Shown piece by piece: positions 1 through 7,609 of a DNA stretch of 64,000 nucleotides; position 1 is the first letter of the stretch, and each line of letters starts with the position of its first letter. This stretch comes from Embleya hyalina (GTDB taxonomy: Bacteria; Actinomycetota; Actinomycetes; Streptomycetales; Streptomycetaceae). The notes under the pieces were generated by a model. That model made no database searches, was not told the DNA's origin, and was given only the letters and a program-made list of their open reading frames with translations. A program made the translations under genes and the position numbers. The DNA is taken from contig NZ_BIFH01000043.1 of the NCBI RefSeq assembly GCF_003967355.1, positions 62,001-126,000 on the forward strand, written 5' to 3'.

Positions 1-732
1 GCCGGCGTGGTGCCGGGCGTGGAGGTGTTCGCCGCGGCGGATCGGGACGCGCTGGTGGGCGGGTTGTGCGACGCGGCCGGGGTGGGTGTGGTGGCGGCGG
101 CCGAGGGGGAGCGGGTACGGACGGCGCGGGCGTCGTCGTGGCGTCGGGCCCGGCGGCCGGTGGTGCGGGTCGAGCCGGTGCAGGTACATCGGGCCGAGCA
201 GGCGATCCGGCGGGCCGGGGCGACGCTGAGCCGGGGGATGCCGGCGGTGTGGGTGGGCGGGGTGCATCGGGCGTTGGCCGAGGGGTTGCGGGTGTTGCCG
301 GACGAGGTGGACGCGGCGCTGGTCGGGGCCGTGCCGCAGGCGCCGCCGCCGACGCGGGGGGCGCGGGTGGCGGCGGGGGCGCGGTGGATCGGGGCGGTGG
401 CGGTGATCGCCGGGCTGCTCGGGGTCGGGTTGGCCGCGACGGGGGTGCCGGTGGCGCGGTGGTTCGGGTTGCCGGTGGCGGCGTGGGTGGCGTTCGCGGG
501 GCTGGTGGTGGGGGCCTCGGGGGCGTGGTGTGGGTGGCGGGCGGCGGTGGGCGCGGCGGAGCGGCGGGTGGTGGCGGTGGAGGTCGCGCTGCGGGCACGG
601 ATGGCGGATGTGGCGGATCGGGTGGTGGTGGGGCCGGGGGAGGCGGAGGTGGCGCGGTATCGGCAGGCGTGCGCGGAGTTCGGGGCGGCGCGAGAGGGGG
701 ATGGGCGGGCGGGTTGTCACCCACGTGAGTGA
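1..732 (+). CDS. C-terminal part of a membrane protein, probably a YfjP/dynamin-like GTPase (5' end outside window)
   Basis: The frame is open at the left edge, so only the last ~243 codons are present and the start lies upstream. Two hydrophobic segments are visible, at about 380-450 and 460-540 nt, flanked by Arg/Ala/Val-rich sequence; the C-terminus is charged and probably cytoplasmic. No GTPase P-loop or other motif remains in this fragment. In Streptomyces a GTPase with a C-terminal two-helix membrane anchor commonly sits just upstream of the second SSB and EttA, which is the reason for the suggested identity. That is context inference, not domain evidence. An unrelated membrane protein is possible. 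Confidence 0.5.
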   Translation, partial: AGVVPGVEVFAAADRDALVGGLCDAAGVGVVAAAEGERVRTARASSWRRARRPVVRVEPVQVHRAEQAIRRAGATLSRGMPAVWVGGVHRALAEGLRVLPDEVDAALVGAVPQAPPPTRGARVAAGARWIGAVAVIAGLLGVGLAATGVPVARWFGLPVAAWVAFAGLVVGASGAWCGWRAAVGAAERRVVAVEVALRARMADVADRVVVGPGEAEVARYRQACAEFGAAREGDGRAGCHPRE

Positions 733-863
733 CGCGTCGTTGTCCACAGGCGCCGAGTTGTCCACACCCCGTCCCGGTCCCCGGACTCCCCACGACCGCG
801 TGCCGCATCGTCGAGTGCGGACGGCGATGTCGCGGTGCACGCCGGTGACACAGGGAGGCAAGC

Positions 864-1334
864 GTGGACACGTATGTGACGGTGGTCGGCAATGCCGCGA
901 GCGAGGTCCGGGTGCAGATGACCCAGGCCGGTGTGCCGCTCGCGCGGTTTCGGATGGCGGTGTCGCCGCGGCGCTTCGACCGGGACAGCGGCCAGTGGGT
1001 GTCGGGGGACGCGTCCTTCTACACGATCGTGTGCTTTCGCGGGCTGGCCGAGAACGTGACGAGTTCGATCGACAAGGGCGACCCGCTCGTGGTCACCGGA
1101 CGGCTGCGGGTGCGCGAGTGGGAGCGGGAGGGACGGTGGTTGACGGTCACCGAGATCGACGCCTCCTCGGTGGGACACGACCTCGCCCGAGGGGTCGCGG
1201 AGTTCCGACGGGTGGCCCGACCGGCCCGACTGGCGCTCGTGGCGGCCGACGTCGCCGCCGGAGCGACGGTCGACCAGGGCGTCCTCGCGATCGGGACGGG
1301 GAGCAGTCCCGAACGCGAAGAGGAGGCGGCATGA
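864..1334 (+). CDS. Single-stranded DNA-binding protein, second SSB paralogue
   Basis: A 156-residue protein whose first ~110 residues form an SSB-type OB fold: N-terminal V-T-V-V-G-N-A, then Y-T-I-V-C-F-R-G-L-A-E-N, then V-T-G-R-L-R-V-R-E-W-E-R-E-G. The C-terminal tail ends in acidic residues and Ala-Ala rather than the D-D-D-I-P-F tip of the housekeeping SSB, so it is unlikely to recruit the usual SSB partners the same way. The GTG start is chosen for the strong AGGGAGG 5-6 nt upstream. Position next to ettA resembles M. tuberculosis Rv2478c (SsbB). In Streptomyces a second SSB contributes to chromosome segregation during sporulation; whether this one does is inference. Confidence 0.85.
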   Translation: MDTYVTVVGNAASEVRVQMTQAGVPLARFRMAVSPRRFDRDSGQWVSGDASFYTIVCFRGLAENVTSSIDKGDPLVVTGRLRVREWEREGRWLTVTEIDASSVGHDLARGVAEFRRVARPARLALVAADVAAGATVDQGVLAIGTGSSPEREEEAA

Positions 1335-1879
1335 ATTGATGCACGGCATGGCCGCATGTTCGGGAAAGCCATTCATTGGCGATAGCCGAGAGAATTCCGG
1401 TCGGTTTTCGGGACGAATCTGAAACAGAATTGTGACGACAGCGCCACGGGTACGATGCGTATCGAAACGGGCCAATCGCCGCAAGGGGTGCAACCGGCAC
1501 GGCGGCGAGGTCGGAAAGCGTCGGATCGTGGGGGTGAATACGCCCGAGGCAAGGTATTGATCACCAAAAGACCGTTTCGCACGGTTGTGCACCTTGAAAA
1601 ATCAATAGTGAGCCAGATCGCCCTGATCAGCGACTATGCGGCTTGCCGACCGCAATGAGCCGCTATTCCCGTCGAGGACTTGTCGACTCGGCGATATTCG
1701 AATTACCTTCCTCGAGTCGGATCTTCTCCCGAGGTAAAGAACGTGAAACAAATTGCTACCCCGGGTCGCGGGGGGTGGCCCACCGGCTCATACCATTCAA
1801 CGGTTCTTTACTCGCGCCGTGCTCGGGGGAACGATGCGCCGCGCGAGATTCGGCATACATTTTTCGAGGGGACCACCAC
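1335..1879. other. Gene-free, AT-enriched leader upstream of the surface protein
   Basis: About 545 bases with no credible reading frame. Base composition is clearly richer in A/T than the surroundings, with runs such as TTGAAAAATCAATAG near 1594, and the frames crossing it show no Streptomyces-like codon bias. It probably contains the promoter and a long 5' leader for the thioester protein at 1880. I could not recognise a known riboswitch fold or a confident -35/-10 pair. Confidence 0.5.
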
Positions 1880-3292
1880 ATGTTCCGTACACCGGGACGG
1901 ACGGCCACCCGCCTGTCGGCCATGGTCGTGGCGACGGGCCTGGCGGCGGCCGGCGTGATCGGTTTCGCGGGTGCGGCCAACGCGGAGGGCGCCAAGGGCG
2001 TCTATCAGGGTGGCGATGTCGGTGCGGACATTTTCCTGAAGGGCAAGGACGGCTCGCAGCGTGCGTCGATCCTGAAGCTCTTGGTGGACGGGAAGGTCCT
2101 CCGCACGTACTGCATCGACTTCCACACCATCGTGCACAACGAGGCCAAGTACGACGAGGCGAACTGGAAGGAGACCTCCTTCGGCACGAAGGCCGACAAG
2201 GCCAAGGTCAAGTGGGTCCTGCTCAACTCCTTCCCGACCGTCGACCTGGCCACCGTTCGCACGACGGTCAAGGCCCCGGAGCTCACCGAGGGCGAGGCCG
2301 CGGCCGCCACCCAGGCCGCCATCTGGCACTTCACCGACGGCCAGAACCTTGACGACGGCAACAAGAAGAACGACGCCGACATCGTCAAGCTGTACAAGTA
2401 CCTGATCGGCGACGCCAACAAGGGTGACGTCACCGAGCCGTCCGTCTCGCTCTCGGTCAGCCCGGAGGAGAAGACCGGCAAGATCAACGACAAGCCCGGC
2501 GTCGGCCCGTTCGAGGTCAAGACGAACGCCGAGGGCAAGTCGATCAACGCCAAGCTGCTCGCGGGCGACGCCGACGGCAAGCCCGCGCTGGTGGACGCCG
2601 ACGGCAAGCCGGTCTCCAAGGTCGGCAACGGCGACAAGCTCTACGTGAACCCCGCCGGCGCGACCAAGGAAGGCAGCCAGTCCTTCGAGGTCTCCGGCGA
2701 AGCCACCGTGCAGGCCGGTCGGGTCTTCCAGGGCGTCAACAAGGACGGGTCGACCAGCCAGCTGCTGATCGTCGCGGACAAGCTCAAGGTCCCGGTCTCG
2801 GACAAGGCGACCGCGAAGTGGGGCAAGCCCGGCAAGGGTCCGCTCCCCGAGATCAACGCCACCAAGGACTGCGTGGCCGGCGGCGTGAAGGTCACCGTGA
2901 AGAACAACGGTGACGAGTCGTACAAGTTCAAGCTCGACGGCAAGGAAACCACCGTCGAGGCGGGCAAGTCGTACGACCAGGTCGTGAAGGTCCAGGAGGA
3001 CCAGGCGTACAAGATCACGATCGTGGGCCCCGACGGCAAGACCGCCAAGGAGTTCACCGGCACCCTCGACTGCCAGACCGCAGGCACCACGGGCGGCGGC
3101 ACCACCACCGGTGGCACCACCGGCGGAACCCCGGCCCCGGTGAACCCGAAGGGCCCGGACCTCGCCGAGACCGGTAGCGACGGCAGCAACACCCCCGCGA
3201 TCCTGGGCGGCGCCGGTGCGCTCGTCCTCGCGGGTGGCGGCCTCGTCTTCTTCATGCGTCGCCGCAAGGGCTCGACCGGCGCCACCGCCTGA
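1880..3292 (+). CDS. Sortase-anchored thioester-domain (TQXA/TED) surface protein
   Basis: A 470-residue exported wall protein. Residues 1 to ~38 form a Sec signal peptide ending near A-N-A-E. Residues ~40-190 match the thioester (TQXA) domain: Cys78 in T-Y-C-I-D-F and Gln145 in A-T-Q-A-A-I-W-H are the pair expected to form an internal Cys-Gln thioester. About 200-410 are Lys/Asp/Gly-rich beta-type repeats, then a Thr/Gly linker, the sorting signal L-A-E-T-G at 428-432, a hydrophobic helix and an M-R-R-R-K tail. L-A-x-T-G is the class E sortase type used for Streptomyces chaplins. Thioester domains in Gram-positive adhesins can bond covalently to targets. The ATG follows a GAGGGG motif; earlier in-frame starts lie in non-coding-like sequence. 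Confidence 0.88.
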   Translation: MFRTPGRTATRLSAMVVATGLAAAGVIGFAGAANAEGAKGVYQGGDVGADIFLKGKDGSQRASILKLLVDGKVLRTYCIDFHTIVHNEAKYDEANWKETSFGTKADKAKVKWVLLNSFPTVDLATVRTTVKAPELTEGEAAAATQAAIWHFTDGQNLDDGNKKNDADIVKLYKYLIGDANKGDVTEPSVSLSVSPEEKTGKINDKPGVGPFEVKTNAEGKSINAKLLAGDADGKPALVDADGKPVSKVGNGDKLYVNPAGATKEGSQSFEVSGEATVQAGRVFQGVNKDGSTSQLLIVADKLKVPVSDKATAKWGKPGKGPLPEINATKDCVAGGVKVTVKNNGDESYKFKLDGKETTVEAGKSYDQVVKVQEDQAYKITIVGPDGKTAKEFTGTLDCQTAGTTGGGTTTGGTTGGTPAPVNPKGPDLAETGSDGSNTPAILGGAGALVLAGGGLVFFMRRRKGSTGATA

Positions 3293-3332
3293 CGTACAAC
3301 CGCCACACAAAGCACCGACCGACTCCAAGGAC

Positions 3333-3366
3333 CGGGCCCCGCCGCACCCAACCGCGCCGGGGCCCG
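3333..3366 (+). terminator. Hairpin terminator after the thioester protein
   Basis: Perfect 9-bp inverted repeat CGGGCCCCG/CGGGGCCCG with a 16-nt loop, about 40 nt after the stop codon. There is no U-run, as is usual in Streptomyces. Confidence 0.6.
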
Positions 3367-4669
3367 CCCCCTTGCCGCAACCCACCCCAAAGAAGCCCCA
3401 ACCCGCCCGCCGGCCCGCACACACGCACGCCAAGCCCAAGCGGCCAAGGCCGGGCGGGGCCCGCCACCGGGTTGCGGACCGAAGCCGACCGCCGAGCCGA
3501 TCGCGGCCGGGCGGGGCCGAGAGCCGGCCCGGTCGGAATCGGGCCCGGAGCCGAGTCGCCGAACGCCGAGCGACCGCGGCCGGTGGCCGACCCGAGTGAA
3601 AGCCAAGCACCCGGCGGCCGTGACCAGGTCCGACGCCAAGTAGATGCCGAAGTGCGGGCTGACCGTGGCCCGACACGGCATCAGGCCGAAGTCGAGCGCC
3701 CACCGACATGGAAGTCGAGCATCGGCCCGTCCGAGCACGACGTCGAGCCGAAGCCACCCACCAAAACAGGTCACGGCCGGGCGAAGCCGAACCGAAGCCG
3801 AGCATCGGGCCGGCAGAGCCCGGTCCGGAGCCGGCCCCGACCGCCGAGCCGATCGCCGCCGGCCGGGCCGGGCCGGGTGTCGGGTCGGCCCGAGTGGGCA
3901 CGGCGTCGGGTCGAGCCGGCCGCGGTCGAGAGTCGGGCGAGTCGGAGTCGAGTCCGAACCGGGCATCGGGATCGGTCCAAGCGGCGCGCCGAGCCGCGTC
4001 GAAGGCAGACGCCGAGCCAAGTCCTGAACCGACGCCCGGCGAGGTTGAACCATGCGCGCGGCCGAGTCGAAGCCGACAGCGCCCCAGGCACCGCCGCCCC
4101 GAGCCACGACGAGCCCGGATGCTCCACTCCACATGCGGCACCCGAACCAAGCAATCCCAGCCCGTCCGGCGCTTGAGGACGAGCAGGCCGCAGGCCGGCC
4201 GACCATCGATGGCCCGAGCCTGCCCGACGTGCCCAGCCCGGATGGGCCCGGATCCGGCGCCCATCGGTCATCCGCGCGCTCGAGGACGACCACGCCGCAG
4301 GCCGGCCGACCCTCGCCGGGCCGTGTGCGCCGACCATCGATGGCCCGAGCCTGCCCGACGTGCCCAGCCCGGATGGGCCCGGATCCGGCGCCCATCGGTC
4401 ATCCGTGCGCTCGAGGACGACCACGCCGCAGGCCGGCCGACCCTCGCCAGGCCGTGTGCGGCGGGCAGGCCCGCCCCGGGAGTGCCTCGATGCCGCGCCC
4501 ACCGGGCCCGGTCGCAGGTCGCCGATCCTCGCCGCGCCTGCCGGGATGCCCCGCTCGGGTGGGCTCCCAATCCCGGCGCTCGCCCCGCACGGGTGTGCGC
4601 CGCCCGGCCCGGGTGGTCCGCGTCCCACGCCCACCGGGCACCCATGCACGGGCACTGTCCGCCAGACCA
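3367..4669. other. 1.3-kb gene-free region with compositional bias, upstream of ettA
   Basis: Long frames exist on both strands but translate to Arg/Pro/Ala/Glu-rich low-complexity sequence with no domain, no ribosome-binding site and overlapping frames of equal quality, so I do not call a gene. The left half is built of recurring gccgag/gccgaag-type words; the right half holds the 131-bp tandem repeat listed separately. Such a long gap is unusual in this otherwise compact window. Confidence 0.6.
4158..4462. repeat. 131-bp direct tandem repeat, two full copies plus a partial copy
   Basis: Copy 1 covers 4201-4331 and copy 2 covers 4332-4462; they differ at only a few positions (for example C/T in ATCCG[C/T]GCGCTC and G/A near the end). 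A diverged partial copy of the unit's last part lies at about 4170-4203. The array begins with the word CAGCCCGTCCGGCGCTTGAG at 4158, which is also the core of the 26-bp array at 18251. It ends ~220 bp before the ettA start. Confidence 0.9.
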
Positions 4670-4682
4670 TAGGCTTGGACGC
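4670..4682 (+). promoter_or_regulatory. Leaderless promoter of ettA (-10 TAGGCT)
   Basis: TAGGCT at 4670-4675 lies 7 nt before the ATG and there is no Shine-Dalgarno sequence. That spacing puts the transcription start at or next to the A of the start codon. Confidence 0.6.
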
Positions 4683-6347
4683 ATGGCTGAGTACATCTAC
4701 ACCATGCGCAAGGCGCGTAAAGCGCACGGCGACAAGGTGATCCTCGACGACGTGACGCTCAGCTTCCTGCCGGGAGCCAAGATCGGCGTCGTCGGCCCGA
4801 ACGGCGCGGGTAAGTCGACCGTTCTGAAGATCATGGCCGGGCTGGAACAGCCCTCCAACGGCGACGCGTTCCTGTCCCCCGGCTACACCGTCGGAATCCT
4901 GCTCCAAGAGCCTCCGCTCGACGAGACCAAGACCGTTCTGGAGAACGTCCAGGACGGCGTCAAGGAGATCAAGGGCAAGCTGGACCGGTTCAACGCCATC
5001 GCCGAGGAGATGGCCACGAACTACACCGACGAGCTGATGGCGGAGATGGGCGAGCTGCAGGACCAGCTCGACCACGCGAACGCCTGGGAACTCGACTCGC
5101 AGCTCGAACAGGCCATGGACGCGCTGGGCTGCCCGCCCGGCGACTGGCCGATCGTGAACCTCTCCGGTGGCGAGAAGCGCCGCGTGGCGCTGTGCAAGCT
5201 GCTCCTCGAAGCCCCCGACCTGCTGCTCCTCGACGAGCCGACCAACCACCTCGACGCGGAGAGCGTCCAGTGGCTGGAACAGCACCTGGAGAAGTACGCG
5301 GGCACCGTCGTCGCGGTCACCCACGACCGGTACTTCCTGAACAACGTCGCCCAGTGGATCTGCGAGGTCGACCGAGGTCGCCTCCACCCCTACGAGGGCA
5401 ACTACTCCACCTACCTGGACACCAAGGCCACCCGCCTGAAGGTCGAAGGGCAGAAGGACGCCAAGCGGCAGAAGCGGCTCAAGGACGAGCTCGAGTGGGT
5501 CCGCTCCAACGCGAAGGGCCGGCAGGCCAAGAGCAAGGCGCGACTCGCTCGCTACGAGGAGATGGCCGCCGAGGCGGACAAGATGCGGAAGCTGGACTTC
5601 GAGGAGATCCAGATCCCGCCGGGTCCGCGCCTGGGCAGCGTCGTCATCGAAGTGGAGCACCTGAGCAAGGCGTTCGACGACAAGCTGCTGATGGACGACC
5701 TGTCCTTCACGCTGCCGCGCAACGGCATCGTCGGCATCATCGGTCCGAACGGCGCGGGCAAGACCACGCTGTTCAAGATGCTGATCGACGCCGAGACGCC
5801 CGACACCGGCAACATCAAGGTCGGCGAGACCGTCAAGGTCTCCTACGTCGACCAGTCGCGCGGCGGCCTGGACCCGAAGAAGAACCTGTGGGAGGTCGTC
5901 TCCGACGGCCTGGACTACATCAAGGTCGGCAACGTCGAGGTCCCGTCCCGGGCCTACGTCAGCGCCTTCGGCTTCAAGGGCCCGGACCAGCAGAAGCCCA
6001 CCGGGGTGCTCTCCGGCGGTGAGCGCAACCGGCTCAACCTGGCGCTGACGCTCAAGCAGGGCGGCAACCTCCTGCTGCTCGACGAACCGACCAACGACCT
6101 CGACGTCGAGACGCTGTCCAGCCTGGAGAACGCGCTCCTGGAGTTCCCGGGCTGCGCCGTGGTCGTCTCGCACGACCGCTGGTTCCTGGACCGGGTCGCC
6201 ACGCACATCCTCGCCTACGAGGGTGACTCGAAGTGGTTCTGGTTCGAGGGCAACTTCGAGTCGTACGAGAAGAACAAGGTCGAGCGCCTGGGCGCCGACG
6301 CGGCCCGGCCGCATCGCGCGACCTACAAGAAGCTCAAGCGCAACTGA
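4683..6347 (+). CDS. ettA: Energy-dependent translational throttle protein EttA (ABC-F)
   Basis: A 554-residue soluble ABC-F ATPase, the usual EttA length, acting on the ribosome near the E site. Domain 1 has Walker A G-P-N-G-A-G-K-S-T, signature L-S-G-G-E-K-R and Walker B L-L-L-L-D-E-P-T-N-H-L-D. A charged interdomain linker (Lys/Arg/Glu-rich, about residues 245-315) follows. Domain 2 has G-P-N-G-A-G-K-T-T, L-S-G-G-E-R-N-R and L-L-L-L-D-E-P-T-N-D-L-D. Both ATPase sites look intact and there is no transmembrane segment. The gene is flanked by the SSB and thioesterase as in M. tuberculosis (Rv2477c). The start has no ribosome-binding site but a leaderless-type promoter. Confidence 0.95.
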   Translation: MAEYIYTMRKARKAHGDKVILDDVTLSFLPGAKIGVVGPNGAGKSTVLKIMAGLEQPSNGDAFLSPGYTVGILLQEPPLDETKTVLENVQDGVKEIKGKLDRFNAIAEEMATNYTDELMAEMGELQDQLDHANAWELDSQLEQAMDALGCPPGDWPIVNLSGGEKRRVALCKLLLEAPDLLLLDEPTNHLDAESVQWLEQHLEKYAGTVVAVTHDRYFLNNVAQWICEVDRGRLHPYEGNYSTYLDTKATRLKVEGQKDAKRQKRLKDELEWVRSNAKGRQAKSKARLARYEEMAAEADKMRKLDFEEIQIPPGPRLGSVVIEVEHLSKAFDDKLLMDDLSFTLPRNGIVGIIGPNGAGKTTLFKMLIDAETPDTGNIKVGETVKVSYVDQSRGGLDPKKNLWEVVSDGLDYIKVGNVEVPSRAYVSAFGFKGPDQQKPTGVLSGGERNRLNLALTLKQGGNLLLLDEPTNDLDVETLSSLENALLEFPGCAVVVSHDRWFLDRVATHILAYEGDSKWFWFEGNFESYEKNKVERLGADAARPHRATYKKLKRN

Positions 6348-6369
6348 TCCACCCGATCGGTTCGGCGCG

Positions 6370-6411
6370 GCCGACGGCCTGTCGCATGCCCCCATGCGGC
6401 AGGCCGTCGGC
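6370..6411 (+). terminator. Strong hairpin terminator after ettA
   Basis: A 19-bp stem (GCCGACGGCCTGTCGCATG with its complement, one G-U pair) and a four-base C loop, 22 nt after the ettA stop. It separates ettA from the thioesterase gene. Confidence 0.8.
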
Positions 6412-6462
6412 GACACCGGGTCGGTCCGGTCGGTCGGCAATCACAGAGAAGAGGCTGGGCAC

Positions 6463-6903
6463 GTGGCCAGGCACATCTATCACGCGGCGGTTCGGTGGTC
6501 CGACATGGACGCCTACCGGCACGTCAACAATGTGCAATACCTCCGCTATCTGGAGGAGGCGCGCGTGGACATGATGTTCACCCTCGGGCAGCGCGAGGGG
6601 GCCAAGACGCTCTCCGAGGGCGTGGTGATCGCCCGCCACGAGATCGACTACAAACGCCCGCTGGTGTGGCGCGCCGAACCGGTGCGGGTGGAGACCTGGG
6701 TGACCCGGATCGGGGCCGCCCGGTTCACCCTGGGCTACGAGATCAGGGACGACGAGCAGGTGTACGCCACGGCGCTGTCCGTGCTCGTGCCCTATTCGCT
6801 GGTCGAGCAGCGTCCCCGGCGGCTGACCGAGGACGAGCGGGCCTACCTGGACCGCTTCCTCGAACCGCGGGACGAGTCGGCGGGGCGGTCGGACCGCGGA
6901 TGA
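6463..6903 (+). CDS. Hot-dog fold acyl-CoA thioesterase (4HBT/YbgC family)
   Basis: A 146-residue protein with the 4-hydroxybenzoyl-CoA thioesterase/YbgC pattern: R-W-S-D-M-D-A-Y-R-H-V-N-N-V-Q-Y, where the conserved Asp and the H-V-N-N segment belong to the active site, followed by a long helix with Y-L-E-E-A-R. Substrate cannot be read from sequence. The GTG at 6463 is chosen because GAAGAGG lies ~9 nt upstream and the hot-dog fold begins immediately. It overlaps the next gene by ATGA, so the two are co-translated. It corresponds in position to M. tuberculosis Rv2475c. Confidence 0.88.
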   Translation: MARHIYHAAVRWSDMDAYRHVNNVQYLRYLEEARVDMMFTLGQREGAKTLSEGVVIARHEIDYKRPLVWRAEPVRVETWVTRIGAARFTLGYEIRDDEQVYATALSVLVPYSLVEQRPRRLTEDERAYLDRFLEPRDESAGRSDRG

Positions 6904-7547
6904 CCGTGCTGCGACTCGCCGACCCGGCCGCCGCCGCGGACCTGGGCGGCTACCTGAGCCGACTGCTGCGCTACGACCGCGGTGCGGTGGTGCGGATACG
7001 GGCCGAGGGCGTGGTGCTCGGCACGTTCGGGCATCCGCCGTTCGGTGCCGCCGCCTCGGGCGTGCTCACGCTGCGGGCGAGCGAGTTGGCCGAACCGGCG
7101 ACGGTGGACGCGACCGTGTCCGCCGGCCAACTCCTCGACGCGATCGCCGACGACGCGAGTGTGCCGCTCCCGCCGTCGGTGACCGGTCCGGGGTGGGCCG
7201 GCCTGCTGCCGCCGCGCACCGGGTGGGAACACGTCGCCGACCTCGGGGTGCCCGACCTGGTCCGCGAAGTGGCCGCCGGTGTGGCCGAGTTTCGGGCCAG
7301 GACCGAGCCGGGCATGCCGCGTGCCGAGTTCGAGCGGGTCGCGGCCGGGATCTGGACCCGACCGATGGCCGGTCGACTGCCGCTGCGGGCCGCGCACGCC
7401 GCGCAATCGTTCGGCTTCCTCGGCCCGCCGGACGCCGAGGCACGCGCCGAGGTCCTGCGCACCGGCGCCTGGCTGCGCCTGGAGGCCCGCTACGGCTCGG
7501 TGTCGGTCCGGCGCGAGGATGCCCCGGGCCTGCTGTTCACCCGCTGA
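6900..7547 (+). CDS. Conserved actinobacterial protein of unknown function
   Basis: A 215-residue soluble protein without signal peptide or membrane segments. I recognise no domain. Notable stretches are V-V-R-I-R-A-E-G-V-V-L-G-T-F-G-H-P-P-F-G, W-A-G-L-L-P-P-R-T-G-W, and a C-terminal G-A-W-L-R-L-E-A-R-Y-G-S-V-S-V-R. The start codon overlaps the thioesterase stop (ATGA at 6900-6903), implying translational coupling. The same pairing exists in M. tuberculosis (Rv2475c-Rv2474c), so a linked function is likely but unknown. Confidence 0.8.
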   Translation: MTVLRLADPAAAADLGGYLSRLLRYDRGAVVRIRAEGVVLGTFGHPPFGAAASGVLTLRASELAEPATVDATVSAGQLLDAIADDASVPLPPSVTGPGWAGLLPPRTGWEHVADLGVPDLVREVAAGVAEFRARTEPGMPRAEFERVAAGIWTRPMAGRLPLRAAHAAQSFGFLGPPDAEARAEVLRTGAWLRLEARYGSVSVRREDAPGLLFTR

Positions 7548-7609
7548 CCGACCCCGACCGCCGTCCACGTCGAGCCGTCGATGTCGACTCGTCGGAGGTG
7601 AGGTCGCGG

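Noticed and set aside
1808-4395. Very long minus-strand open frames across the thioester gene and the gap before ettA.
   Set aside because: They are antisense to a clear gene, translate to Arg/Gly/Pro low complexity, lack ribosome-binding sites, and arise because stop codons are rare at this GC content.
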